Below, in pieces: positions 1 to 12,610 of a stretch of 64,000 bases of DNA. Under the pieces are notes generated by a model. The model ran no database searches and had not been told where the DNA came from. It was given only the letters and a program-made list of their open reading frames with translations. Location of the stretch: the NCBI GenBank assembly GCA_024516035.1, contig CM044957.1, positions 15,324,564 to 15,388,563 on the forward strand, in the 5' to 3' direction. The number at the start of each line of letters is the position of its first letter. Position 1 is the stretch's first letter. This DNA comes from Bactericera cockerelli. Taxonomy: Eukaryota; Arthropoda; Insecta; Hemiptera; Triozidae. Both the position numbers and the translations under genes were made by a program.

Positions 1-104
1 TTAAATTGCAACGTAGTGTTATTCTGGTGCAAGTCTGGCTGACTGAGAGACAACAAACAGGGAGGATAGGTACTAGACGGTATGGATGGTGGTCTATAAA
101 ATTG

Positions 105-205
105 GACAATAGAATCAGGGAGGAAAATTATAAAATAAGATAAGCCAGTCCGTCCCTCAAATCACAGTTTTAACCAATCACAGCGGACTATAGACCCACT
201 TGAGC
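105..205 (-). repeat. Inverted relative of the 25.6-26.0 kb repeat family
   Basis: The stretch contains CCAATCACAG...CTATAG and AAGATAAG...GTCCCTCAA, which are, in inverse or direct order, the landmarks of the 116-bp tandem repeat at 25624-26035. It is a diverged single copy. Confidence 0.4.
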
Positions 206-358
206 TACTGTCGGGTTTATTTTGGTTTAATAATGCTATTTTATAACTCAGTTCTTAGGTTTCTCCTTAGGTTAAAGCTCAAAGCATTTTCTACCACCTA
301 ACCTTCAGAGTCTTATTATTATGTGGTCACACACTCAAGTTAATGAGGAAAAATTCAT

Positions 359-440
359 GCACTGGGTGGGATTCGAACCAACGTATTCCTACGCTACCTG
401 GATTACCAGACTAGCGCATTAACCACATGACTACCAGTGC
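359..440 (-). repeat. tRNA-Thr-like sequence (pseudogene or SINE head)
   Basis: On the minus strand the two ends form a perfect 7-bp acceptor stem (GCACTGG with CCAGTGC). It has an A-box-like GTCATGTGGTTAATGCGC, an anticodon region CTGGTAA that would give anticodon GGT, and a clean B box GGTTCGAATCC. The 3' side of the anticodon stem is mismatched, so a functional tRNA is doubtful. A related copy is at 32029-32100. Confidence 0.55.
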
Positions 441-1364
441 ATGATCCTATAAATCTTTTAATGCAAGATATAAGTAATTTTCCCATAGTTCAAACAATGT
501 TAATGGCTCCTCAGCCAGACAAGATGTTCCTGCTTCATGATCTTACACCCTGTTTAACAACAGCATCTTCGTAACCTCATTTACTTCTAGACGGAGGATA
601 AATCGCGAAGTTTATAATCTAACAACTTTCTTTCTATTTCTCATAACTAAATAAATAATATATTATTCTTATTTTTTCTCCGTCTTACATCGCATTAAAA
701 GTTTTAATAACATTTTCCTAAATTCTCACTTTAACTCGGGCATTCGAGCCACATACAGAGTTGAGAGATTCTAAATTCACTGTGGTTGGGTTAAAAAGTA
801 AGAACAACTAGCTTCACTTTTTACACAAATCTGTCCGAAACAACACATTTGATGTATTTATTACCTACAGTAAAGGCAGTGGCTATCCGCTAACATTCGG
901 CCTATATAAAAACATTAAACAATGAAAAACCCTAACTGGGAGATTCTTGGACTAAGGGATTAGTCGCCTCTAGGTTTTGAAATTCATTTCGTGAGGTCGT
1001 CATCGCTGACTTAAGTCCGGAAAGGATAAAATTCGTTGGGCCATATCAGGATTAGTTTGTATATCACGTCAGGATAGACAGGATCAAAGTCAGTGAGAGC
1101 CTTATTTCTTTAAGAGAAGAAGTTGTTCGTTCTCAATAAGTTGTTCACTCGTGTGCATCACGTCTGGACACGGCGTGGGATAATTTTCCAGAGAATTAAA
1201 CAACTTATGGTGTTTGTTCTCCTCTCTAATGTGCAAGGTGTTTTTCTCCCAGCTAAAGTATCTTCAAGTACATCTCCTTCTGTTTCTGCTGATGAGAGTT
1301 TATTACTTCATTTACTGGTATTAGTTTCGTTCGTTTTTTTGGGTTCAACGTCGCGTCGCTTTCA

Positions 1365-1530
1365 ACTACAGCGTCTTATCCCCAGGGGGGTTTGACCCAC
1401 CATTCGCTGGGAAAACAATCCAGCAACTAATATAATATCACCCAGCCTGAGTGGGGCCGGGAATAGCCATCAGAACGTGGATTGTCATGATATCTATGTA
1501 TGAATTTCAAACCAGAAAGGTCACCAATCT
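1365..1530 (-). repeat. 5S-derived SINE copy, minus strand, diverged
   Basis: The reverse complement shows the family tail: GGCCCCACTCAGGCTGGGTGA, AGCGAATGGTGGGT, and GTTGAAAGCGACGCGACG. A trace of the 5S C-box (GGTGACC) is near 1517. The 5S head is mostly unrecognisable. Confidence 0.6.
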
Positions 1531-2449
1531 ATGTCACCACCACGCTGGTGATGATATGGCTTACCACCGCTTACCTATTTTTTTTCAAGAGCTTTATATT
1601 TTTCAACCTTTTTTTTTTGTTGCCAAAAAGTGTTTTTCAATTGTTCTAAACTTTCACACAAAAATGAGCAGCACAAAGGCAGGTCAATTCGAATTATGGA
1701 TTAGGTAACAAAAAAGCTCTTACTATAGAAATATTTCTAAAGCTGTTAACGATGAATACAAGAGAGAGGGAGACATGAAACTTTAGAAAAAGTTCATTCA
1801 TAATTTTGTGTGAGAAGAGTTTTAAAGACTGGAGTTGTGGAGCTAGAAAAATTGTACATAATATATTTATGGTACGATAGAAAATCAACTTCAGTTCATT
1901 TTCTTACACCGCGTATACCTATGCATGAATTTGTGTCGTAGGTAATCAGACTTATGATATATCATAATTTTTCATAGGTATGTACAAAGAAAAGAAAATA
2001 AAGAATGCTTTAAATCTGAAAACCTATCCTGCAACATTTTTTAATCATTTCAAACAAAATGAACAATTTTATTCTGCTAGATATACATAGATGTCGAGCT
2101 CACGAGACAGAGTCTTCTTTAAAATTGAGGAAGCAGTCAATCACTCAATCCCTCTTTCAATTGGCACAGAAATCCTGTGATATAGATAGTCCTGTGATTA
2201 GCTATACATATACGTACTTATGTATACATATAAGAAAAAGTAGAGTAGCATGTCCTCCGTTTGCCTATCCTGTCTCTCTTCCTTGTGGGGATGCTAATGA
2301 CCTCACGAGTCAACATTCCCTCAGTGAAATAGTGCCAATCTGGGAGATCACGAATCCTACATCTAAAGAAGAAAAGACATGACATGTTTCTTCCAGCTAT
2401 TTCCCAACCGTACGTGTTGGGTGCTATGAAAATTTCTCATTTTTCTTCC

Positions 2450-2995
2450 CCATCTTTCTGCCCCTTCCTATTACTCCCACTCTTTTTCTCTCTCTTTTCC
2501 CCTCTTCTTCTCTCTTCTCTCCTTCCCCCATCTAACTCTCCCTCTGTATAACTCCCGCTCATTATCTGTTTCTTTTCCCATCTTTTCCTTTCCCTCTCTA
2601 TTCCTCCCACTCCATCTACATCTCTTTCACCTCTCTTTCTCTTCTTCCTCCATCTTACTCTCCCTTCCTATTTCTCCACTCTTTATCTCTCTTTTCCCCG
2701 CTCCATCTCTCTCTTCACTCTCCTTCCCCTATATTACTCTCCCTCTCTATTACTCCCACTCATTATCTCTCTTTTTCCCTCTCTTCTTCCTCCATCTTAC
2801 TCCCCCTCTCTATTCCTCCCACTCTCTATCTTATTATTTTTCCCCTCTTCTTCCACCTCTCTTCTTCCTCTCTATTACCCCACTCTCTCTTTTCTCCTCT
2901 TTTCTCCTTCTCTCCCTCCCTAATACTCCCACCCTTTATCTCTCTTTCTCCTCTTCTTCACTCCCTCTTTTTTTTTTGATCCTCTATTTATCCTT
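2450..2995. repeat. Pyrimidine-rich low-complexity tract
   Basis: The plus strand is almost all C and T, with irregular CTCTCTTC and CCTCTCT repeats over about 550 bp. It is a degenerate microsatellite with no gene signal. Confidence 0.85.
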
Positions 2996-3707
2996 ACTTT
3001 AGTTCCTCTCTCTAACATTTATTCCCCCCCCTCCCCCCCTACCTTCTTATTTAGGTTTGTCCTGTTCATTTATTTCTCTCCTTTTTCATTTTGGCCTTTG
3101 ATTTCTTTCCATGTCTTCATCCTGGCTTATCCTGCTCATACATATTATATGAGGTACAAAGTTGCTCTGACATACAGGGTGTGGAAGTAACAGAGATAAC
3201 CAAATTTTGTACCTACCTTTCTATGTATGATAGGTAGTAGCAATTCAAATTAAAGGAAAGCTATTAGGTATTTTCCGGACCTTCATAATTGAATACCGTT
3301 CGGTTTTTGATATCTTATTTGATTTGAATCGAGAAAATTACACCGCGACCGCCATTTTTTATTGCCGTGCAACAAGTAAATTTAAAGAGAAATCAAGTTT
3401 GGGATGACCCCTAGAAAGGATAAAGAAAGATAAACATAAGAGGAATTAATTCAGAGAGGAGTGCAGAGATATAGAAAGAGGAAGGGGTAAGGTGTTCTCA
3501 ATTTGATATCATTTAATTTTAGCTAATTATAATCATTCTTTTGAGTGAGGCGTTCTTCTTTTTTTAACCACGAAGTGGTGTTTTTGGGGGGATATCAGTT
3601 CTTTTTGTACGAAAATATTGGTTCATACACTACTGAAACATTATGAATAACAAAAGTAAATAAGCTGGGAAAATGTGAATGTACCAAGTTGTCTTTTTTT
3701 TAAGATA

Positions 3708-4265
3708 TACACTAAGTCACAAATTTAGCGGACCAAAACATTTTTCATATTTTTTCTGATTGTAGAAATTACACAAAAATTGGTACAGAGATAGCAAAGA
3801 CATGAAAACCAATTTTAAAAATTGAATGAAGTACTTGTCATTGTCGGTTTTTCCCATACAGGGTGTAGAAAAAAAACTGTTTTTCAATGATTTTTTTAAA
3901 ATTCATTATTTTGGATTCAGAGGAATAATGACGTGTCCATCAAGGCTCAACATTTTTGAGACAAGAAGGAATGAGAATCAATACATAAAGCAAGACAATA
4001 TTACTCTTAATCCAAAATAATGAATTTTGAAAAAATCATTGAAAAACAGTTTTTTTTCTACACCCTGTATGGGAAAAACCGACAATGACAAGTACTTCAT
4101 TCAATTTTTAAAATTGGTTTTCATGTCTTTGCTATCTCTGTACCAATTTTTGTGTAATTTCTACAATCAGAAAAAATATGAAAAATGTTTTTGTCCAACA
4201 AGAAATACACACGTTTAAATACGAGAAAAAACCTATGCGTTCCGCTAAATTTGTGACTTAGTGTA
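3708..4265. mobile_element. Foldback (long inverted repeat) DNA element
   Basis: The ends TACACTAAGTCACAAATTTA and its reverse complement bound a 558-bp unit. The left arm (3708-3918) is repeated inverted in the right arm (4006-4265) almost base for base; the right arm has about 40 extra bases near 4195-4240. A spacer of about 90 bp lies between the arms. TA bases at both edges suit a Tc1/mariner-type MITE. The short open frames here are translations of the arms. Confidence 0.85.
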
Positions 4266-4715
4266 GTTTTAGCAGTACGTATTAAATTTTTCTAAGGTCA
4301 ATATGTATTTGGATCACAGATTTGCCCCCCTGAGTCCCTAAAGTGAGTAAATAATATATAAATTTGCAATGCAAGACCTCTTGATTCTATACTCAACATG
4401 ATTAGGTTTATCTTTCAATGCTAAATAGACCTCGGAGCCTCCTATGAGGGACACTAAAACACCTGGATTTACAAATGCCAAAGAAATTAATTTGTAATCA
4501 CCTTATCAAGGTGACGTAATGAGTTCTCTCCCGTTGACCTTTTCTTACCCGAATTCTCTCCGGCTTGTTGCAGGGGTCACCACGAGTATCTCTCCCGGAA
4601 ATAAGACCATGCTTTTTTACATTAGGTATTTAAGAAAATGAAAACTTTAAAATTATCATTTTTATATAAGAATCGGCCTTTTATAAGGAAATCTTTTAAA
4701 TCTCTAACTAATGAA

Positions 4716-4915
4716 AGGCAATGCCTTCAGTGTATAGTAGAGTTAGGTAAAATACATAGAAGGCCATGCCTCAGGAATATTGTAGGGTTAGGAATAATAC
4801 ATAGAAGGCAATGCCTCGGGTTTATGGTAGGGTTAGGTAAATATATAGGCCATGCCTTGGGTTTATCAAAGGGTTAGGAAAAATACATAGAAGGCCATGC
4901 CTCAGGTCTATATCA
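4716..4915. repeat. Minisatellite of about 47-51-bp units (about 4-5 copies)
   Basis: Each unit contains AGGC[AC]ATGCCT, TAGGGTTAGG and AATACATAGAAGG. The units differ by small indels. The TAGGGTTAGG resembles telomeric DNA only by chance as far as can be seen. Confidence 0.8.
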
Positions 4916-5107
4916 ATGATTCCTAGGTGTTTCGATTATAATTTTTATGCTAGGCCTAAACTATGTAGGTATAAAATCAGGTAAAAATGCAAGCGAAGCG
5001 ACGGGAGACAATTTGGTGTTGATAAAACCATGAGCGGGAGAGAACTGGGTGGTGACGTCCCTTATCAATACATCACGAGGTATGAGTGTACCCCGGACAT
5101 AATGGAC

Positions 5108-5190
5108 AGAAAAAAAAAACTTCCCTGAAGGGGATCGAACCCAAGTCATCATGCGTGCAAGCCTAGTATGCTACCCACTTGGCCAAAGTC
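5108..5190 (-). repeat. tRNA-like sequence
   Basis: The minus strand has an A-box-like GGCCAAGTGGGTAGCA, a GGCTTGCACGC anticodon region and B box GGGTTCGATCC. It is related to 22028-22092 and 61600. No full clover leaf could be drawn. Confidence 0.5.
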
Positions 5191-5435
5191 ACTACTTTGT
5201 CACAACTTTCAGTGAGTTTCATCGACATTATGAGAGCTAATTCATCATAGTTTATCTCCATCCAACCATGATTGTTCAAAATCAATCTCGTAATGCCGCC
5301 ACAGGTCATTGTCCAATTCTGCAACTACTAAAATTTTCCTCGCGAGGGTAATGGGGTCGTCATGAAGATCAAATATAAAGATCGGAAAAACAAAACAACG
5401 TTAAGCCCAAATTGAAAATATAGAGCTAAAAAATT

Positions 5436-5510
5436 TCGTCCCCACCAGGATTCGAACCCATGCTGACTGGGTGGCAGGTCGAGCATGCTACCAATAGACA
5501 AAGTTATCTA
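5436..5510 (-). repeat. tRNA-like sequence
   Basis: The minus strand has GTAGCATGCTCGACCTGCCA and B box GGGTTCGAATCC, then GGTGGGG. It is probably a SINE head or pseudogene. Confidence 0.5.
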
Positions 5511-6194
5511 CTAAAGAAACGGACGGAAAATGAACTAAATTAATACTTGGAAACTTAAACATTAAAATTTTGCAGAGAGAGAGCGAGGTCATCTCGAAAA
5601 ATACATACTGGCCAAGATCTGACCACTAAGCTAAGGATTCGAAGGTACCTACCCGCCAAAGAAAATGAAAAGGCCACCAGGTGCCACCCAGTGGACCGGA
5701 TGAAGGAATAGTATCAATAAATTTGGTATCTGCTCATCAAGATCTTTCATTTGATACCACTTAAGATTAGTATTATCCTTCAATGCCCGATTTGGGCTCC
5801 CAAAACCCGAGGCCGCCCAAATGGGCCGCCCGCTTATAATTTAGAATTTTTTTTTTGGTCCGGGCTCATCTCCATTATATCTTGATCACTTTAGACACCT
5901 CACTTAATCTTCAGTGCCAAGTTAAAGACACGAAGTCGGGTCTCAAAGGATCCGTATGAAAAAAAAACAGAAAAAAAAAAAAAAAAAAATTATGAATCTT
6001 TTCATGTCTTTCACGATTGTTGGGGGGTCTCGAAAATAGGGTTCCCGGTGGCCTAGGAAGTCAAACAAAGAGTCAAATCAACTTATTTTTCAACGTAGAG
6101 CCCATTTCTGCAATAAAAATTGCAATTTTTGAAATTCATGTGGCACTTTAAGCTGGCTGAAAGTACATGAAATGCATGGGAACTATGTTTTCCG

Positions 6195-6272
6195 TAACCT
6201 TACACTCTGCCGGGCTGTCTCTTTCTTTCTATAGTCGTTCTTCACACCTCGGCCGAGGTGTTTGATACTTAA
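6195..6272 (+). repeat. Repeat centred on palindrome CACCTCGGCCGAGGTG
   Basis: ACTCTGCCGGGCTGTCTC, a TCTTTCT stretch, GTTCTTCA, the 16-bp perfect palindrome and TTTGAT form a unit. It occurs again inverted at 10565-10625 and in part at 60660-60705. Confidence 0.75.
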
Positions 6273-9200
6273 AAAAAAACAATAATTTTCAGGGTGATTC
6301 TGCAATTCTTATGCTGCACCCTGTGGACAAACGATATGAAGACGTTTTATCATTTCAAATCCTATATACGATGCTCCAGTGATGTCTGTACCCGCATTGC
6401 TCAGATTTTCTTTTACTCTCTCTCCCCTCCCTCTCTCTTCCTCCGTCTTTCTCTCCGTCCTTCTCCTTTCCCTTATTTCCCTCCTCGCTCCCTCCCCTCC
6501 CCTGTTTCTTCCTCCTTCCTCTCCAAGACACTCATTTTGTTGCGATATATTTAAAGGTATCTTACCTATGACAAAGGTGGATAAATCTAACAGTGGTCCT
6601 TATTAGACTTGATAACTTGCCACTCAAAATTAGGTACTGCCCTACCCTATTCGTACACATCAGTATAGAAATAAATAAATTTTTAAATTATAATTAGAAG
6701 CCTAAATGTAGAAGGAAGTGATAATCGTTCCAGAATTCATCAATATTTTCAACACATGCAACATCTCCAGAGGTCTAATAATCACCTTATCGACAGTATA
6801 GACGGGCTAAAATTCAGATCTTATTAGTTCCTTAGGTACGTTATACTGGCGAGGGGATATTAAATTTGAGTTGCGGACGTTGCAGTACCTACTCTTAACT
6901 TGCTGAAAGTTTTTGTAATTTAGTTTTCATACTTATGTGGTTCATAGAAATGGTTCATAAGAGTCAAACATGGATATAAAAGAAACCTGGACATAAGAGA
7001 ACGATTCACAAGTCAAATTTACCTCTCTAAGGCAAAAGTTCTGGGCTTAATAGCTTTACTTATAAAACTTTGCCCTTATAAGATTTTCTATTATTATTAT
7101 TATTATAACCTCTTTAAAAGAGAAACCTGGATATAAGAGAAAAAATTCTGGTCCATTGATTTCTCTTATAGGAATTGAGGTTCGACCATATTGTCTTCTA
7201 CCGCACATTTGCCTGTCTACGAAATACGTACAATATACATAAGGGTATATTTTTTAAGGTGAATCGAACAAGTGTCGCAAAAGTCGTGTCGCTAGGAAGA
7301 CGCACCTATACCAGAATCCTGTGGCCACCTATATCCAATATCTAACCCGTCTGGCAGCCCAAGGGGACAGACCAATAAATTTTGGTGCAGCAATAAATCA
7401 TAAAGGAGAAATACTTCAATATGTTTTTGACACTTGAGAGATTCGAAGCTCGATTTATGACGCACAGACCATTGTGTAAAATATTGTGTTATTTAATTTA
7501 TCTTTTATTATTATTGGTAATTTTATTAATAATACCAACCTTTTATTTTTATTATTATGATTATTATAAAAATTAATATACGAGTAATTCGTGTCGTATT
7601 CTTCCTTCTTGTTAGAATAAGAAGTATTGAAAATAACAATTTTATGATGATAATCATAATCGAAGAAAGATAAAATAAATCACTTAAAATGAGTTTTTTT
7701 TATGTTTGGAAACTTTCTGGTTGAAGTCATTATGAAATCCATCATCATAATTAGACCAAGCAGGTCCTTTCTTCAGTTATGGGTCGCCCACACTTCTTGG
7801 ACAGTCCAAACTTGTTGCATGAGGCAAGCTCGAATCATACTAGTAATAATGATAAAATGATGTAGGTACCTAGTAGGATTTCTAGAAAACCAGGCGGGTC
7901 ATATTATTATGATGCCTGGTTCATTCAGGTTTGAATATAGTTTAATTAGGTGACAAGAGATCCTAATTACCGAACTTTTTCATTTAGACTTTATACACCA
8001 GTTCGGTAGGAGATACAGGCCCGGGCGCTCTAAAAAAGAGATGGTCAAAAATATTGTTGATTTTTTTTATTTTTTAAATAATTTTGAAAATAATAATAGT
8101 ACAATTCTAAGGAGAGATAGTCAAAATCTTGATTTTCCTATCTCGCGAGATTCGAAATTTTTGCGGATTGCTTAAGTTTGATATAGACACAAAGATTTTC
8201 GGTTTAGTGTAGATTAGACTAGGAAGGAGCCTAGCATTTTTTTTTTTTTTTTCAGTATTTTCAAAAGATTATTTTTTATTGAACAAATTCTTTCATCTTC
8301 ATAAATAAAATTTAAATGTAAAAAATAACTTATTAATAAAACTTAAATTAGGAACATGGCAAGTTTATGTGGCCAAATTAAAGTGTCCTTTCATCTCCAT
8401 GGTATAGCGATCTGCCTGTCATTTTGGTACACTAACTCATGGCCCATGTATTCCATCTTATGGAACGGATTCAGTACCTACCTTTTCAGTTCCTTGAGTT
8501 TGGCTGAATATTGATTGCCCTTGTTCTCATTATCTAGATATTAAAAGTCATGTTTATGATAAGCTAATGAATTGTTAGCACCTCTATAATCCCACCCATT
8601 CTTGGCACTGTCCCGTCGGAATTATTTTAATCAATGTGCAATGTGCATACATTAGCTCATTTGGTTCATAGAACTCGAATTCCACGCATATTCAGTGTCA
8701 TTATTTTTTCACACAATGCATGCAAGTATACTGGTGTGCTGTCCATTTGATTAAAAATTACCATGTAAAAATATATGATATAAAACAATCTATATAATAC
8801 GTGTAGCTAGGTACATAATATCTTATACCCTCCATTATATCTTAAACTCGGCGTCCTGTTTCATATCAAAGTCGATTCAGATTTCAGAATGGTGTGGGCA
8901 GCGGAAATATCAGGCGAATACAGCGCCTCGCTTGTGAAGGCTGCCATAATTTACTGATCTGTCCATTCTAATAGGTATCTGACCTAATACATAAATATTT
9001 AACTGTGCATAGTGTACAACTTTACACTGTATAGGTGTATAGTACCTATTATAAGACTTATTACGAAGAGTAATCTACTAGCTCAATGCCGACACAGCGA
9101 CAACGCAAAGGTTTCGTCCAAGTGTTGTGTGAATTTTGAATTATTCTCTTTGAGCACATTTCTAGACCTCTAAAGAAACCTTTCTACGAAAATGCAAGGT

Positions 9201-9747
9201 CAAGGCATTGTCATCAGAGATATATAGTGATAAGGCGATCACTCAATTACATAAGACAGAAGTTAGTTGACCATTTTCTGTTTTATACTGATTAAATAGA
9301 GAGGTTAGTTGATGGCATGGACAATCAGAACTATAACCTGCTGATGAGAGCAAATAAGCTCGAAACAGCTGTCCAGGTATGTTCTGATATTCATGTACAT
9401 CTAGTACAACTTCTCACTTTTCTGTTTATACTGATATACTGATTCGAATAGATGATCTTCTGGTGACGTGTCGCCTGTCTGAACGATGGAGCTACTGGAA
9501 AATGATAGAACTCGGTTTTTGTATACAATTACACACAACGCGTCGCACCAACCATACCAATGCAGAAGCTGTAGTGCCGCAAGGACCCTGTAGAGCAGGG
9601 GTCTTCAACCTGTGTCCCGCGGGCCACTTGTGGCCCGCCGAGTCATTTTTGGTGGCCCGCGAGCTCATTCATGCTATTTCCTATTTCTTCCAGCACTAGC
9701 CGACCAAGATTTTTTTTTGTTATGCAAAAGTTACGAGTAGTGACAAA

Positions 9748-9830
9748 TCCGCCGGGATTCAAACCTGGGTCTCTCCCACCTACAAGACTAGTGCATTGAC
9801 CAACACTCCCTCCGGATTGCGACTACAAAA
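9748..9830 (-). repeat. tRNA-like insertion inside the hAT-type element
   Basis: The minus strand has GGGAGTGTTGGTCAATGCAC, CTTGTAGGTGGGAGAGACC and B box GGTTTGAATCC. It reads as a tRNA-derived SINE head. Confidence 0.5.
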
Positions 9831-10097
9831 CTTCAACCCAATATTGTTAAATTGGTGGATGCCATGCATTGCCAACCATCCCATTGAAGACCTAGTTTCG
9901 ATCCCTCACAGAGTTGATTTGTTTCTAATCAGAAACTGATCAGAGATTTTTCCCTGCTTAACATTTTTTTTTTTTCCTTCTAGTTTTTGTATTAAAAAAA
10001 TTGAGTGAAACAATTTTTATTATTATTTTTTTTTGCAAATAAAAATACCAACACTTGTTCCTGAAATTAAAAATAGTTTTCTGTTTTTTTTTCAATC

Positions 10098-10119
10098 CCC
10101 CCCCCCCCCCCCCCCCCCC
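10098..10119. repeat. Poly(C) tract of about 22 bp
   Basis: A homopolymer C run in the hAT-type element; a second one of about 17 bp is at 17421-17437. Length is likely unreliable in the assembly. Confidence 0.9.
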
Positions 10120-10561
10120 TTAATTTCTGTTTCTAATAGTGGCCCGCGGACTTTTCTGGAAAAGAAATATGGCCCAGAGTCTGAAAAAGGTTGAAGACCC
10201 CTGCTGTAGAGTGTGTGGCCATACCAATGCAGAAGCCGTAGTGCCGCAAGGACCCTGTAGAGAGTATGGAATGGATGTAACGAGCTTGTCAGTGAGGTCA
10301 TAAAAGGAGATGTGATTTTGTAATTCATAAATTTAGAGATTACAAGTTCGATTGTCCTGATGTTCTTCTGTCAAGCAAACACGGCGGAGGAATGTACTGG
10401 GACCGGTTTCGTTTAGTACATCAAAATCTGTTTCTATACTGGGTGAACTAGAAAAAATGATAGTTTTCTATTTATATTTAATGACTCTTTCAGATAACTA
10501 CTTATTTCATTTGGAAAATAATTGTGAAAGTCAAATAATTTCAATTTCCTTGAGTTTTCTT

Positions 10562-10626
10562 ATCAAACACCTCGGCCGAGGTGTGAAGAACGCCTATACA
10601 AAGAAAGAGACAGCCCGGCAGAGTGC
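10562..10626 (-). repeat. Second copy of the CACCTCGGCCGAGGTG repeat, inverted
   Basis: ATCAAA, the palindrome, TGAAGAACG, CTATACAAAGAAAGAGACAG and CCCGGCAGAGTGC are the reverse complement of the 6195 copy with few differences. Confidence 0.75.
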
Positions 10627-11110
10627 TACGTACTTACATTTAGACAGCTTGGCAGGCCAAAAGACAAATCATTAGCGCAATTAACACGTTTGGCTTTAGG
10701 AAGGACAACCAGTCGTAAAATATGTAAGCAGGATTGTCAGTTCCAACCATCCTCATCCATGAACAATGCAGAGCCAAGTTTAGTAGGTTTGGGAAAAGTA
10801 GCTGAAAAAGAAAACTACTACCTACATTTTCGAGAAACGTAACTATGATCTTTTGCGAACCAAGTACCAATACGGGTGTAATACACTAGATTTAAATGTT
10901 AGAACATAATGGCAAGATTTTTTTTCTTTATAGTTAGATTAAATATTAACTGTATCATAAAATATGTACATAAAATAATAAATGAAAAATCAATGTTCTA
11001 CGTCTGAACCATCCCGTATTTCATATTTTGGTCAACTCCTGTGAAGAAGATGGAGTACAGAACCAGCCAGCCAGAAGATATCTCCAGAGCCCATAAATAA
11101 TAATAAATAG

Positions 11111-11196
11111 ATCAGAATTATTGAGACTCTTAACAAGACAAGATGAAGAAGTGATCAGAATTATTGAGACTCATAACAAGACAAGATGAAGAAGTG
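11111..11196. repeat. 43-bp tandem duplication
   Basis: The two copies (11111-11153, 11154-11196) begin ATCAGAATTATTGAGACTC and differ at one base. Confidence 0.9.
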
Positions 11197-12394
11197 TCTA
11201 GGACACCAGCATGCTGATAGGTATTAAGTATTACCCACCTTACAGTAGACCCAGCTATGTTATAAGTTATAATAACAGTTGTAAGTGCTAGCCGTGAGGA
11301 AAAAAGCCAATAAACTGTTCATCACTCGTTTTCCTTAACAGTAATTTTTTTGTTTGGATGAAATTTTTAATGTATTTTCTTTTTACTTTTGAAATGTGCA
11401 ATATTATAATAGGCAAGATTTTTTAATTTTCTTATACTAGGACGCCAGCCGCGAGGGAAAAAGCTACGTTCTCAAACATAGATGTGTATTTTTTATGTAA
11501 TACCAGGGTGTGTCTGGTGTTCTATATCTATAGCCCAAAGTGAACAGCAGGAAATTGACGAAAATCCTTTGACATTTCCTTTGATGTACTGTAGAATATC
11601 AATGTTAGACTGAAAATCTAAATAATACAGGTACTGAATGAGATTTTTCAACGTTGAATCTGTTTGCAAATTGTATCTGGGTATTAACTTTCCTCCACAA
11701 ACCGTATGTATATATATTTATGTCACAGAGTCGAGCTTTGGAGTACAAGAAAATATAAATTATCATAATTTATCAAATATTTGAATATTGTGAACGTAAA
11801 TTTATAAATTTCCACTCAAAATATTCTTTAGTCACACCAACAGGTCGATAAATGCAGTAATGCTATCAGATATCGGAGGCACAGGTCTGGACTTGTCACG
11901 GAGATAATATTATTATTATTGTGATTGTACGACTATTTATAAAATTATATTACTTTTGCAGAAGTACGAGTGGACTTGGAACCACAGCTTTACCAGGCTG
12001 ACTTTTTATTAAAAATTTGTAGAACAAATCCTGCTTAAGTCGGGAATTTTCCTTTCAATAGCTCTAAACAACCTAAGAGTTACTGTTAGCCCAAGACTCT
12101 ACGTTTCGAATTTTAGTTTTCCCGATTCATCCATTTTTGAGCTACCTTGATTAGTATGCGAATAAGTGCGTATAGTGTAATCAAAGTGAGTACTTAAATA
12201 CCCTGAGGGCTTGGCTTTTTACAAGTAGGTATATTTATATTATTACAACGGGTGGACCCTTTGCTAATGAGAATTACCAATTCCCTTAGCTAAACCTGAA
12301 CTCCCGTTGTGATGTGACCATGCAGTTGAAAGCGATGTTAAACCCAAATTAAAAAAGAACCTGAACTGAATACAATTGACTTAATATACCAGTC

Positions 12395-12610
12395 CTTGTT
12401 TTGTCACTGAAGTTAAGAAACGTACAGCGAGACTAGGACTTGGGGGTGACCATTCAAATTTGAAGCATCGTGATGCTGGTTATTCCCGGCCCCAGTTAGT
12501 CTGGGTGACGTTAATTTGAGTAGCTGGTTTGTGAGTTTTTAGCGGACAGGGGGGAAACCCCCGTCGTGGTAAGACCTTGCAGTTGAAAGCGACGCAACGT
12601 TAAAAAAACT
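12395..12610 (+). repeat. 5S-derived SINE copy
   Basis: It keeps the 5S-like GAAGTTAAG, GAGACTAGGACTTGG and GGTGACC, then the family body GATGCTGGTTATTCCCGGCCCC, GAGTAGCTGGTTTGTGAG, and the tail GCAGTTGAAAGCGACG. The 5' third is degraded. Confidence 0.75.

Larger units (their letters stand above)
9596..10203. mobile_element. Non-autonomous hAT-type element with 8-bp target duplication
   Basis: The element begins CAGGGGTCTTCAACC and ends GGTTGAAGACCCCTG, an inverted repeat. The 8-bp CTGTAGAG occurs directly at 9588-9595 and 10204-10211, as expected of hAT transposition. Inside each end lie GGCCCGC motifs. A tRNA-type insertion on the minus strand (9748-9830), A/T runs and a poly(C) tract fill the middle. 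No transposase is encoded. Confidence 0.88.

Noticed and set aside
3826..4218. Two adjacent short frames with mirrored content
   Set aside because: They are the two arms of the foldback element read in the same direction.
4716..4915. Internal telomeric repeat (TAGGG-TTAGG)
   Set aside because: Only one such string per 50-bp unit, and insect telomeres are usually TTAGG arrays; this is a plain minisatellite.
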